Shown in pieces: positions 17,430 to 26,534 of a stretch of DNA of 64,000 nt. The notes under the pieces were generated by a model. It was given only the letters and a program-made list of their open reading frames with translations, made no database searches and was not told where the DNA came from. Each line of letters starts with the position of its first letter. Within the stretch, counting starts at the first letter, position 1. Origin of the DNA: CAIOHW01 sp964432565 (GTDB lineage: Bacteria; Bdellovibrionota; UBA1018); the NCBI GenBank assembly GCA_964432565.1, contig CAYSOA010000005.1, positions 32,922 to 96,921 on the forward strand, written 5' to 3'. The position numbers were made by a program, and so were the translations under genes.

Positions 17430-17903
17430 ATGTCCAAGCTTCTGTCCCAAAAGTTTTATGACGAGATGAATAAGCTCGAGCCACGCTATCCAACCAAGGT
17501 GGCGCTGCTCTTGCCGGCACTTCATGCGGCGCAGTCGGAGTTCGGCTGGTTGCCGGGTGAAGTCATGGACGAGATCGGTGAGTACATCGGAATTCACCCG
17601 GCGCAGGTGCGCGAGGTGGCCAGCTTTTACACGATGTACAATCTCAAGCCCGTCGGAAAATACCACCTGAAGATCTGCACGAATGTAGCGTGCTGCCTGC
17701 GTGGGGCTGATGAGCTGGTGGAGCACTGCGAGAAGAAGTTCGGCATCCAGTGCGGCGAAACCACCCCGGACAAGCGCTTTACCCTGATGGAAGAAGAGTG
17801 TCTCGGTGCCTGTGGGACGGCCCCCGCCATGATGTTGAACGATGACTACCACGAGAATCTGACCGCCGAGAAGCTGGACCAGCTCTTGGCAGGCCTGAAA
17901 TGA
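17430..17903 (+). CDS. nuoE: NADH-quinone oxidoreductase subunit E
   Basis: The protein has 157 residues and is the 24 kDa subunit with the [2Fe-2S] cluster N1a in a thioredoxin-like fold. The ligands appear as CTNVACC and, about 35 residues later, EECLGACGTAP. It partners with NuoF in NADH oxidation. It is preceded by GAGGAGGAAG, an excellent ribosome binding site, and overlaps the start of nuoF. Confidence 0.97.
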   Translation: MSKLLSQKFYDEMNKLEPRYPTKVALLLPALHAAQSEFGWLPGEVMDEIGEYIGIHPAQVREVASFYTMYNLKPVGKYHLKICTNVACCLRGADELVEHCEKKFGIQCGETTPDKRFTLMEEECLGACGTAPAMMLNDDYHENLTAEKLDQLLAGLK

Positions 17904-19192
17904 GCGAGGAACGGGCGATGTCTGAATCCACTCCAATGTTCAAGCCGCACTTCCATGAGGAGGCGCGTCCACTCGCCTATTATCTGGCGAAAATGAATGG
18001 CTATACGGCGTTGAAGAAGGCACTTGGGATGGCGCCTGACGCCATCATCGACGAGATGAAGAAGTCCAACATGCGAGGCCGCGGTGGCGCAGGTTTTCCC
18101 ACCGGCATCAAGTGGGGATTTATCCCGAAGCAGAGCTCCAAGCCGAAGTATCTGGTCTGCAATGCCGATGAGTCGGAGCCCGGAACCTTCAAGGATCGGG
18201 ACATCATGCGCTACACGCCACACCTGCTCATCGAGGGCATGGTGATCGGGGCGCATGCCATTGGAGCAAACAGTGGTTATATCTATATTCGGGGGGAATA
18301 TACCCGAGAGGCGCGCCTCCTGAATGAGGCCATCGATGAGGCCTATGACAAGGGTTATCTCGGCAAGAACATCCTGGGCTCGGGATTTCACTTCGACCTG
18401 ACGGTACATCGTGGGGCCGGCGCCTACATCTGCGGAGAGGAGACCGCACTGCTGAACTCCCTTGAGGGCAAGCGCGGCGAGCCTCGGGTGAAGCCGCCGT
18501 TTCCGGCACAATCCGGAGCCTTTGCCGGTCCGACCATTGTGAACAATGTCGAAACCCTTGCAGCAGTTCCCATGATCATCAACGAGGGTGGCGAGTGGTT
18601 TGCCAAGCTTGGCAGGCTTGAGAAGTCGGGTGGTACCCGTCTCCTGTCGGTTTCAGGCCATGTCAAGAAGCCCGGCGTGTACGAGATTGGCGCGGGCAGC
18701 ATGACCATTCGGCAGATCATTTTTGATCTGTGCGGAGGAGTCCTGGGCGACAAGAAGTTGAAGGCCGTCATTCCCGGCGGATCTTCGGCTCCGGTGCTCA
18801 CCGCTGACGAAATCGACGTGATTTACGACATTGAGCCCCTGATGAAGATCGGCTCAATGATGGGGTCGGCCGCACTGATGGTGGTCAGCGAGGATTACTG
18901 CGTGGTGAAGCTGATCAAGCGCATCACGAAGTTCTATGAACATGAGTCCTGCGGGCAGTGCACGCCGTGCCGAGAGGGTTGCAAGTGGATGGAGGATATC
19001 CTTCATCGCATCGAGCACGGCCACGGCCGCGAGCAGGATCTGGATCTGCTTTTAGACATCGCAGAAAACATCAACGGAAAGACGCTTTGCGCGCTGGGCG
19101 ATGCCGCCGCAGGCCCGGTCTCCAGTTTCGTGAAGAAGTTTCGCGCCGACTTTGAAGCGCACATTCGAGGTGGAAAATGCCCAAATGCATAA
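17900..19192 (+). CDS. nuoF: NADH-quinone oxidoreductase subunit F
   Basis: The protein has 430 residues and is the 51 kDa subunit that binds NADH, FMN and cluster N3. The glycine-rich NADH/FMN loop GRGGAGFPTGIKWGF, the CGEETALLNSLEG block and the N3 ligands ESCGQCTPCREG, with a later Cys in KTLCALGD, are all present. The ATG at 17900 overlaps nuoE. A second ATG at 17921 is also possible. The end overlaps nuoG by 16 nt. Confidence 0.98.
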   Translation: MSEERAMSESTPMFKPHFHEEARPLAYYLAKMNGYTALKKALGMAPDAIIDEMKKSNMRGRGGAGFPTGIKWGFIPKQSSKPKYLVCNADESEPGTFKDRDIMRYTPHLLIEGMVIGAHAIGANSGYIYIRGEYTREARLLNEAIDEAYDKGYLGKNILGSGFHFDLTVHRGAGAYICGEETALLNSLEGKRGEPRVKPPFPAQSGAFAGPTIVNNVETLAAVPMIINEGGEWFAKLGRLEKSGGTRLLSVSGHVKKPGVYEIGAGSMTIRQIIFDLCGGVLGDKKLKAVIPGGSSAPVLTADEIDVIYDIEPLMKIGSMMGSAALMVVSEDYCVVKLIKRITKFYEHESCGQCTPCREGCKWMEDILHRIEHGHGREQDLDLLLDIAENINGKTLCALGDAAAGPVSSFVKKFRADFEAHIRGGKCPNA

Positions 19193-20577
19193 TTGACGGA
19201 CGCGAGGTGGAGTTTTCGCCCGGCCAAAATCTCATTGAGGTGGCCAAGAGCGCCGGAATCGAGATTCCCCTGTTCTGTTATCATCCCGGGCTCTCGGTCG
19301 TGGCCCAGTGCCGAATGTGCGCTGTCGAGATCGAGAAGTTTCCGAAGCTCCAGACGGCCTGTTCGACCCCGGCGCAGGAGGGGATGGTCGTTCATACCCA
19401 GTCGGAGCGAGTGAAAAAGAACCAGAAGTCGGTGATGGAGTTTTTGCTCATCAATCATCCGCTGGACTGCCCCATCTGCGACAAGTCGGGCGAGTGCGAT
19501 CTCCAGGACCAGTCGTACAGTTATGGTGATGCCTACATGCGCACCTCCGAAGAGAGGCGAACCTATGTCGATCTCGATATGGGGCCTGTCATCAAAAAGA
19601 ACATGAATCGCTGCATTCATTGCACCCGCTGCATTCGCTTCGGCGATGAGATTGCCGGAATTCGCGAGATGGTGGCGATTCAGCGCGGAAACAACACCGA
19701 AATTACCACCATCGACGGACGCGCGCTTGAGACCGAGTACGCTGGCAATTACGCTGACATTTGTCCGACCGGCTCGCTGACGCTCAAGGATTTCCGCTTC
19801 AAGAAGCGGGCCTGGTTTCTCAAAAAGACCGCGACCGTCTGCGAAGGCTGTTCGCGCGGTTGCGCCATTGAGCTTCAGCATGAGGCCAACGTCATTTACC
19901 GCTGCATCGCCCGTGAAAACCTCGAGGTGAATCGCTACTGGATCTGTGACGAGGGCCGGTTCAACCATCAGTATATTCAGGCGCCTGATCGCATGGTGGA
20001 GCCATCCCTTCTGGCGAAGGGCGCACTCGAGATGACGACCTGGAAGGACGCCGTTCTCGGGGCTCGAAAGGCGCTCGAAGGCAGGAAGTTAGCCATTCTG
20101 GTGGGCTCAGACCTGACCCAGGAGGAAGTGGCCCTGATCCAGAAGTTTGCTCCGGAAAAGTTTCCTGGGGCATCGCTTCACCACTTTGGCACCGCCGGTA
20201 TTTCGTCCGCGAAGGATGACGATGCTGCCGATGCGCTCCTTAAGCGGAAGAGCCGCACCTCGAATCTTCACGGCGTGGAGAAGCTTGGGATTTCAGGGCT
20301 CACCACGATTCCGCAGGGGGCCGATGCCGTTCTGGTATTTCGAGGCGGAAGGGCGGAGCTTCCCAACCTGTCCGGCCTGAAAGTGGTCGGTGTTGGGGTC
20401 TTCCGGAAGGGAGAGGCCGAAGGCTTTGAGGCGGTCCTGCCGGGGGCTGCCTTTGCGGAAAAGGACGGTACCATTGTGAACTTCATGGGAATGGAACAGC
20501 GGCTCCGTCGGTCCGTCGTCCCCCCACGAGAGTGCAAGTCGGTTTCTGAAATTCTCATGATGTGGGCGAACCTCTAA
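19177..20577 (+). CDS. nuoG: NADH-quinone oxidoreductase subunit G, short form
   Basis: The protein has 466 residues, well below the roughly 690-910 of most NuoG proteins. The N-terminal half is complete. It has a [2Fe-2S] ferredoxin domain (CRMCAVEIEK), the N4/N5 region with HPLDCPICDKSGECDLQ, and an HCTRCIRF motif. TVCEGCSRGC with a later WICDEGR matches the extra N7-type cluster motif. The molybdopterin-oxidoreductase-like C-terminal domain is reduced to about 220 residues. It ends cleanly on the start codon of nuoH, so it appears to be a naturally compact form and not a frameshift. Confidence 0.95.
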   Translation: MPKCIIDGREVEFSPGQNLIEVAKSAGIEIPLFCYHPGLSVVAQCRMCAVEIEKFPKLQTACSTPAQEGMVVHTQSERVKKNQKSVMEFLLINHPLDCPICDKSGECDLQDQSYSYGDAYMRTSEERRTYVDLDMGPVIKKNMNRCIHCTRCIRFGDEIAGIREMVAIQRGNNTEITTIDGRALETEYAGNYADICPTGSLTLKDFRFKKRAWFLKKTATVCEGCSRGCAIELQHEANVIYRCIARENLEVNRYWICDEGRFNHQYIQAPDRMVEPSLLAKGALEMTTWKDAVLGARKALEGRKLAILVGSDLTQEEVALIQKFAPEKFPGASLHHFGTAGISSAKDDDAADALLKRKSRTSNLHGVEKLGISGLTTIPQGADAVLVFRGGRAELPNLSGLKVVGVGVFRKGEAEGFEAVLPGAAFAEKDGTIVNFMGMEQRLRRSVVPPRECKSVSEILMMWANL

Positions 20578-21698
20578 TGGAAACGATTCTTTCGATTTGG
20601 ACACAAAATGCCGAGTTCATCATCACTGCCGTCAAGGCGGTGGTGGTGGCCCTGACCTTGCTGCAGGTAGTGCCTTTGATGGTCTGGCTGGAGCGGCGCG
20701 GCTCAGCAGTCATGCAGAAGCGACTCGGACCGAATCGTCTCGGACCACTCGGTCTGTTTCAGGGGATCGCCGACGGAATCAAGGCTGTGTTCAAGGAGGA
20801 CAATCCTCCGGCGCATGTGCATAAGTTCTTTTACCGGCTGGCCCCGGTCGTCTGCCTGATTCCAGCCTACATGACTTTTGCCGTGATTCCTTTTGCGAGC
20901 TCCATCACGATCGGCGGCTACGTCATCAACTTCCAGATAGCCGACCTAAACGTGGGCTTTCTCTACATCTTTTCGATCGCATCGCTCGGCGTCTACGGGA
21001 TCATCATGGCGGGGTGGTCCTCGAACAACAAGTACTCGCTACTCGGAAGCCTGCGCTCGTCGGCACAGATGATCAGCTATGAACTTTCGCTCGGGCTGTC
21101 GGTGATCGGCATCCTGATGATTTTCTCCAGCGTGCGCCTCGGAGACATCGTGCTTCAGCAGGGAGAGTTGCTGCTCCAGCTCGGACCATTGTCGATTCCG
21201 AAGTGGGGTTTCTTCGTTCAGCCAGTGGGTTTTCTGATCTTTCTGGTTTCGGCTTATGCCGAGACCAATCGCCTCCCCTTTGACCTTCCTGAGGGTGAGT
21301 CGGAGATCGTAGCCGGCTATCACCTCGAATATGGTTCGATGCACTTCGCGCTGTTCATGATGGCCGAGTACATCAACATGACGGTGGCGGCGGCCTTGAC
21401 GGTGACCCTGTTCTTTGGCGGCTGGCAGATGCTGCCGGGGATGCCGGCACTTCACAGTCTTCTGGTGGAGAATCTCGGCCTCGTCGGTCTTGCTTCGGAT
21501 GCCGTCCGAGTGCTGTTCGAGCTGGGCTCCTTTGTAATGAAGACCGCGTTCTTCCTGTGGCTCTTCGTCTGGGTTCGCTGGACGCTTCCGCGATTTCGTT
21601 ATGACCAGCTGATGGATCTCGGATGGCGGGTGATGCTGCCGTTGTCGTTGCTCAATATCTTCGTTACCGGCGTTTTGATTTACTACAAGGTGGTTTGA
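20577..21698 (+). CDS. nuoH: NADH-quinone oxidoreductase subunit H
   Basis: The protein has 373 residues and eight helices. KRLGPNRLGPLGLFQGIAD, GWSSNNKYSLLG and the acidic loop AETNRLPFDLPEGESE, followed by EYG, are all intact. These form the quinone cavity and the entry of the coupling path. The ATG at 20577 overlaps the nuoG stop; an in-frame start at 20562 inside nuoG is less likely. It is the reference for the neutralised loop of the paralogue at 7283. Confidence 0.97.
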   Translation: METILSIWTQNAEFIITAVKAVVVALTLLQVVPLMVWLERRGSAVMQKRLGPNRLGPLGLFQGIADGIKAVFKEDNPPAHVHKFFYRLAPVVCLIPAYMTFAVIPFASSITIGGYVINFQIADLNVGFLYIFSIASLGVYGIIMAGWSSNNKYSLLGSLRSSAQMISYELSLGLSVIGILMIFSSVRLGDIVLQQGELLLQLGPLSIPKWGFFVQPVGFLIFLVSAYAETNRLPFDLPEGESEIVAGYHLEYGSMHFALFMMAEYINMTVAAALTVTLFFGGWQMLPGMPALHSLLVENLGLVGLASDAVRVLFELGSFVMKTAFFLWLFVWVRWTLPRFRYDQLMDLGWRVMLPLSLLNIFVTGVLIYYKVV

Positions 21699-21700
21699 AG

Positions 21701-22141
21701 ATGATCGTTAAGAACAAGCCAGGTTTTTTCCAGCGATTCTACCTTCTCGAGGCCGTCAAGGGCCTGAAGATCACGATCTCGAAGATCTTCCAGAAGAAAG
21801 TGACGATTCAATATCCCGAAGAACGTCGCGAGTACTCGGAGCGGTACCGAGGAATGCACTACATCAAGTCCGTCAATGGCGTCGAGAACTGCACGGCATG
21901 CATGCTGTGCCCGACGGTTTGTCCGGCGGAATGCATCCACATCGAGGCCGGTGAACGGGATGACAAGGAGAAGTACCCCATCAAGTTCGAGATCGACTCC
22001 TTGCGCTGCTGCTTTTGCGGCATGTGTGAAGAGGCCTGCCCAAAAGACGCGATCAAGCTCAGCAATATCTACGAAATGAGCCAGACCACCCGTGAGGCGT
22101 GGGACAAGGAATACCTCATGGAACAGCGAGGCCATAAATGA
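21701..22141 (+). CDS. nuoI: NADH-quinone oxidoreductase subunit I
   Basis: The protein has 146 residues and carries clusters N6a and N6b on two CxxCxxCxxxC motifs, Cys64-67-70-74 and Cys103-106-109-113. The N-terminal EAVKGLKITISKIF helix docks to the membrane arm. It starts two bases after the nuoH stop and overlaps nuoJ in TAAATGA. Confidence 0.98.
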   Translation: MIVKNKPGFFQRFYLLEAVKGLKITISKIFQKKVTIQYPEERREYSERYRGMHYIKSVNGVENCTACMLCPTVCPAECIHIEAGERDDKEKYPIKFEIDSLRCCFCGMCEEACPKDAIKLSNIYEMSQTTREAWDKEYLMEQRGHK

Positions 22142-22716
22142 GTTCGGTTTCTCCTCTCGCCTTTTATATGTTTGCTGGCGCGGCACTGGCGTTTTCGCTG
22201 ATGACGGTATTGAAAAAGAATCCCGTCGCCAGCGCGTTCAGTCTGGTCATGGTTTTCTTCTCGCTGGCGGGGATCTATGCCTCTCTTGGAGCCCACCTGC
22301 TGGCCGCGCTTCAGATCCTCGTTTACGCGGGGGCGATCATGGTGCTGTTCGTCTTCGTGGTGATGTTGCTGAATTCCGACAGTCCGTCGTTTGACCTTCG
22401 TCGTACGCCGGCGTCTTTCCGTGTAGCGGCGGGAATCGTCTGCATCGGTCTGCTTGGCCTGTTTGTAAAGGTCTTCAAGTCGGCGCCTCAAACTGCGCCG
22501 ATCGGAGCGTTCGACCGTAGTGCCGTGGATGTTGCCGGTGGGAACACCCAAGTGATCGCCGAGCTGATGTTCTCAGAGTACATCCTGCCGTTCGAGCTCA
22601 CCTCGGTGCTGCTGCTTGCGGCAATCGTGGGAGCCGTTGCGCTCGCAAAGAGGCATTCGGTCAGCGTGACGAAGCCAGCAAGAAAGGGATCCGCAGATGT
22701 CGTTGCCAGTCGTTGA
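22138..22716 (+). CDS. nuoJ: NADH-quinone oxidoreductase subunit J
   Basis: The protein has 192 residues and five helices. The TM3 motif LQILVYAGAIMVLFVFVVML contains the conserved Tyr and Gly of the pi-bulge. NuoJ lies between NuoH/A and NuoK in the membrane arm. It overlaps nuoI by 4 nt and nuoK by 20 nt. Confidence 0.97.
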   Translation: MSSVSPLAFYMFAGAALAFSLMTVLKKNPVASAFSLVMVFFSLAGIYASLGAHLLAALQILVYAGAIMVLFVFVVMLLNSDSPSFDLRRTPASFRVAAGIVCIGLLGLFVKVFKSAPQTAPIGAFDRSAVDVAGGNTQVIAELMFSEYILPFELTSVLLLAAIVGAVALAKRHSVSVTKPARKGSADVVASR

Positions 22717-23011
22717 ACCCTGGGTCGTGCTTTCGCTTTCGGCTGCAATCTTTTTTATTGGGCTTTTTGGCCTGGTGGTGCGCCGAAACCTGCTCATCAT
22801 CATGATGTCGATCGAGCTCATGCTGAACGCCGTAAATCTCTCTTATGTGAGTTTTTCGGCCCAGTTGTCCTCGATGATCGGCCAGATGTCGGTGTTTTTC
22901 ATCATTGTCGTGGCTGCAGCCGAGGCCGCCGTCGGCCTTGGACTGGTCATCGCGCTTTACCGCACCCTCAAGACCGTCGACACCGACGACATCACTCTCC
23001 TAAAGGACTGA
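22697..23011 (+). CDS. nuoK: NADH-quinone oxidoreductase subunit K
   Basis: The protein has 104 residues and three helices. It keeps both membrane glutamates, Glu40 (IIMMSIELMLNAVN) and Glu76 (VVAAAEAAVGLGL), which are needed for proton translocation. It is the reference for the Gln substitutions in the paralogue at 9313. The ATG lies within the end of nuoJ. Confidence 0.98.
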   Translation: MSLPVVEPWVVLSLSAAIFFIGLFGLVVRRNLLIIMMSIELMLNAVNLSYVSFSAQLSSMIGQMSVFFIIVVAAAEAAVGLGLVIALYRTLKTVDTDDITLLKD

Positions 23012-23015
23012 TGCC

Positions 23016-24983
23016 ATGCTGAAGCTGATTCCGCTCTTTCCTCTGCTTGGATTTCTGGTCAATGGGCTCTGGTACGCGCTTTTCCAGACTCGTCCCGGTG
23101 CAAAGAAGGCTTCTTCAGCCGTTGCCGGTGGAATTGCCAGTGCCGCGATTCTTGGATCATTCATCGTCAGCCTGAAGGTCTTTCTTCAGCTCAAGGGGAT
23201 GCCCTCGGAGAGTCGGGTTCTTGAGGAGACGCTGTTCTCCTGGATTCAGGTCGGGGACCTGAATGTTCCCATGACCCTCAGGGTGGATGCGCTGTCGACG
23301 CTATTCACGCTCGTCATCAGCGGTGTGGGATTCCTGATCCACGTCTATTCCATTGGCTACATGAGTCATGACGAGAGTCCGGGAAAGTTCTTTACGTATC
23401 TGAATCTGTTTTGCTTCGCGATGCTCATGCTGGTGATGGGCGCCAACCTTCCGATTCTGTTTCTGGGTTGGGAGGGCGTCGGACTGTGTAGCTATCTGCT
23501 GATCGGGTACTGGTACACGGACGACGAGAAGGCCTCAGCCGGGAAGAAGGCGTTCGTGGTCAACCGGATTGGTGACCTCGGCTTCTTGCTCGGAATGTTT
23601 TTGATTTTCACCACCTTTCAGACGCTCGACTTCACCGAGATCCGTCAGGCGTTTGCCAACAGCCCGACCGGAGTTCTGCCAGCCGGGGTGACGTTCGCCA
23701 CCTTGTCTGCGATCGGACTGTTCCTGTTCGTCGGGTGCATGGGCAAGTCTGCACAGGTCCCCCTTTATGTCTGGCTGCCCGACGCGATGGCCGGACCTAC
23801 TCCCGTTTCTGCGCTGATTCACGCGGCGACGATGGTGACCTCCGGCATCTATCTGGTCGCGAGGCTTAACTTTCTCTACAATCTGGCTCCCGCCGCCAGC
23901 GTGGTGATGGCCGGCATCGGCGCCTTTACCGCATTTCTTGCCGCGACCATTGCCATCACACAGACGGACATTAAGAAGGTGCTGGCCTACTCGACCGTGT
24001 CCCAGCTGGGGTACATGTTTCTGGCCTGCGGTGTTGGGGGCTACGTGGCAGGCGTCTTTCACGTCATTACTCATGCCTTCTTCAAGGCGCTCCTGTTTCT
24101 GGGGGCGGGTAGCGTGATTCACGGCATGCACGAGGAGCAGGACATCCTGAAAATGGGTGGCCTTCGATCGAAGATGCCCCAGACCTTTCTGGTCTTTCTG
24201 ATCGCTTGGCTAGCCATCTGCGGCCTTCCGCCGTTTTCAGGATTCTTTTCGAAGGATGAAATTCTGTGGCTTTCGTTCGCGTCGATGAAGGGCACCAAGG
24301 TGCTCTGGGCGCTAGGGGCAGGAACAGCCGTAATGACGGCATTCTACATGAGCCGACTTTTCTTCCTGACCTTCATGGGCAAGCCGCGAACCGAGGCAGC
24401 CGGGCATGCTCATGAGTCGCCATTCGTCATGACGGGACCTCTTTGGGTACTGGCGATCTTGAGTGCTCTTGGTGGCTTCATGGGCGTGCCTGCGGTCATT
24501 TCCGAGGTATTCGGGGCCCATGACGCCAATTGGCTCGCGCACTGGCTGGATCCCGTGGTTCCACACGCGGTACAGCTTCAGCCGGGAATGGGGCATGGAA
24601 CGGAGTGGGCATTGATGGGCCTGAGTGTTGCGGGCGCCGTCCTCGGGATCTTCCTCGCTCGAAACCTGTATTCTGATCTGGCGAAGGCATCGGCCCTTCA
24701 GCAGAAGTTCCGCACCCTTCACCGGATCCTCAGCCACAAGTGGTATGTCGACGAGCTCTACTCGCTGCTTTTTGTCCGACCTTTGGTCAACTTTTCGAAG
24801 GCTCTCTGGAAGAGCGTTGATGTGCTGATCATCGACGGCCTCGTGAACGGCCTGGGGCGCGTGAGCGCGTGGACAGGACAGACCGTTCGAGTCATCCAGA
24901 CAGGCTCGATGCAAACTTATGCGATCATGGCCCTGCTGGGGCTGCTTATTACCGTGGGGTACCTTGTTTATGGCCTGGCTTGA
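23016..24983 (+). CDS. nuoL: NADH-quinone oxidoreductase subunit L
   Basis: The protein has 655 residues and is the distal antiporter-like subunit with the long lateral helix. Glu153 (LGWEGVGLCSY), Lys243 (MGKSAQVPLYVWLPDAM), DIKKVLAYSTVSQLGYM and FFSKDEILW are intact, as expected for a pumping subunit. The C-terminal region from about residue 560 contains the lateral helix and final transmembrane segment. It overlaps nuoM by 14 nt. Confidence 0.98.
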   Translation: MLKLIPLFPLLGFLVNGLWYALFQTRPGAKKASSAVAGGIASAAILGSFIVSLKVFLQLKGMPSESRVLEETLFSWIQVGDLNVPMTLRVDALSTLFTLVISGVGFLIHVYSIGYMSHDESPGKFFTYLNLFCFAMLMLVMGANLPILFLGWEGVGLCSYLLIGYWYTDDEKASAGKKAFVVNRIGDLGFLLGMFLIFTTFQTLDFTEIRQAFANSPTGVLPAGVTFATLSAIGLFLFVGCMGKSAQVPLYVWLPDAMAGPTPVSALIHAATMVTSGIYLVARLNFLYNLAPAASVVMAGIGAFTAFLAATIAITQTDIKKVLAYSTVSQLGYMFLACGVGGYVAGVFHVITHAFFKALLFLGAGSVIHGMHEEQDILKMGGLRSKMPQTFLVFLIAWLAICGLPPFSGFFSKDEILWLSFASMKGTKVLWALGAGTAVMTAFYMSRLFFLTFMGKPRTEAAGHAHESPFVMTGPLWVLAILSALGGFMGVPAVISEVFGAHDANWLAHWLDPVVPHAVQLQPGMGHGTEWALMGLSVAGAVLGIFLARNLYSDLAKASALQQKFRTLHRILSHKWYVDELYSLLFVRPLVNFSKALWKSVDVLIIDGLVNGLGRVSAWTGQTVRVIQTGSMQTYAIMALLGLLITVGYLVYGLA

Positions 24984-26523
24984 TTCTCACCTGCTGACGA
25001 TCCTCACGTTCTTTCCGCTGGTTTGGGCGCTTGCGGGCCTGGTGCTGCCGGAGGGCTCCAAGGGGGGGACGGCGAAGGTTTGGGCGTTCGTTGGAAGTCT
25101 CCTGACCTTTTGGCTTTCCTGGCTGATGTACACTCGTTTTCAGGTCGGAACCGCGGAGTTCCAGTTCGGGGAGCTTTTCCCCTGGATTCCCGGGCTCGGT
25201 GTTCATTACCGCCTCGGGGTGGACGGCATCAGTCTGTGGCTGATCATGCTGACGACTTTTCTGATGCCGATTGTGGTGCTGGGTTCGTTCTCGGCGGTTG
25301 AGAACCGGATCAAGGAGTTCTTTTTCCTGCTACTGATGCTGGAAACGGGAATGCTGGGTGCCTTCGTGGCACTCGATGGCTTCCTCTTCTACGTATTCTG
25401 GGAGTTTATGCTGATCCCGATGTACTTTCTGATCGGAATCTGGGGTGGCAAGGATCGGATTTACGCAGCGACGAAGTTCTTCATCTATACGATGGTAGGA
25501 TCCTTGCTGATGCTGGTGGCCTTGTTCTATCTGGTGAGCCAGCACCAGCTTCAGTTCGGCACCTATTCGGCGGCGATTCAGGACCTCTATCGCCTGAAAC
25601 TGGATGGTGCCGGTTGGCTCTCCACCCAGGGGCTCCTATTTTTGGCGTTCGCCCTGGCGTTTGCCATCAAAGTCCCTCTTTTTCCGCTTCATACCTGGCT
25701 TCCTGATGCACACGTTCAGGCCCCTACGGCGGGCTCGGTGGTGCTGGCCGGGGTGCTGCTCAAAATGGGAGGCTACGGTTTTCTCCGGCTCGCCTTCCCA
25801 CTTTTTCCCGAGGCGGTGGCTCAGTACCAGATGGTGTTCATGGGTCTCGGCGCAATCGCCATCGTTTATGGTGCATGGGTGGCCATGGTCCAGCCCGACA
25901 TCAAAAAGCTCGTGGCCTACTCCTCGGTATCGCACATGGGTTATGTCGTCATTGGGCTTTTCTCGCTCAATGGGGTTGGCGTGAGTGGGTCGATTTACCA
26001 GATGCTCAACCACGGGATTTCCACGGGAGCGTTGTTCCTCCTTGTGGGAATGATCTACGAGCGCCGGCATACGCGGGAGATCAGTGAGTTCGGCGGCCTC
26101 ACCAAGGTCATGCCGCTCTTCGCCGTTTCTTTTCTGATCATCACGCTGTCCTCGATTGCCCTGCCGGGAACCAATGGGTTTGTTGGCGAATTCCTGATTC
26201 TCCTCGGCACCTGGAAGGCAAGCCCCTGGACGGCGGCGATTGCCGGAACAGGGGTGATTTTCGGTGCGGTCTATATGCTCTGGATGTTCCAGCGAGTGAT
26301 GTTCGGTCCGCTCAAGAATCCAGAAAATGAGAAACTTCGGGACTTGAGCTTGCGCGAGGTCGTGGTGCTCCTGCCCCTGCTTTTCATGGCAATCTGGATG
26401 GGCGTGAAACCGAATCTGTTTTTCGCCAAGATGGACGCCTCCGTGGCAGCATTCCTCGAGCGGACCTCCGTCAACCGCACCGAGCTTCAGTCGCCTGATG
26501 AGGCGCGAACGAGCAAGATTTGA
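24970..26523 (+). CDS. nuoM: NADH-quinone oxidoreductase subunit M
   Basis: The protein has 517 residues. Glu145 (YVFWEFMLIPMYF), Lys234 (FAIKVPLFPLHTWLPDAH), Lys265 (GVLLKMGGYGF) and Glu407 (GFVGEFLIL) are all present, so a complete proton half-channel pair is predicted. The start is taken as the ATG at 24970 because it gives the normal NuoM N-terminus. An in-frame ATG at 24919 lies deep in nuoL. Confidence 0.97.
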   Translation: MAWLDSHLLTILTFFPLVWALAGLVLPEGSKGGTAKVWAFVGSLLTFWLSWLMYTRFQVGTAEFQFGELFPWIPGLGVHYRLGVDGISLWLIMLTTFLMPIVVLGSFSAVENRIKEFFFLLLMLETGMLGAFVALDGFLFYVFWEFMLIPMYFLIGIWGGKDRIYAATKFFIYTMVGSLLMLVALFYLVSQHQLQFGTYSAAIQDLYRLKLDGAGWLSTQGLLFLAFALAFAIKVPLFPLHTWLPDAHVQAPTAGSVVLAGVLLKMGGYGFLRLAFPLFPEAVAQYQMVFMGLGAIAIVYGAWVAMVQPDIKKLVAYSSVSHMGYVVIGLFSLNGVGVSGSIYQMLNHGISTGALFLLVGMIYERRHTREISEFGGLTKVMPLFAVSFLIITLSSIALPGTNGFVGEFLILLGTWKASPWTAAIAGTGVIFGAVYMLWMFQRVMFGPLKNPENEKLRDLSLREVVVLLPLLFMAIWMGVKPNLFFAKMDASVAAFLERTSVNRTELQSPDEARTSKI

Positions 26524-26534
26524 AGGGATTTGAA

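Noticed and set aside
15517..17520. Long minus-strand frame of 667 codons
   Set aside because: It is antisense to nuoC, nuoD and nuoE, which have clear family motifs; the product has no recognisable domain.
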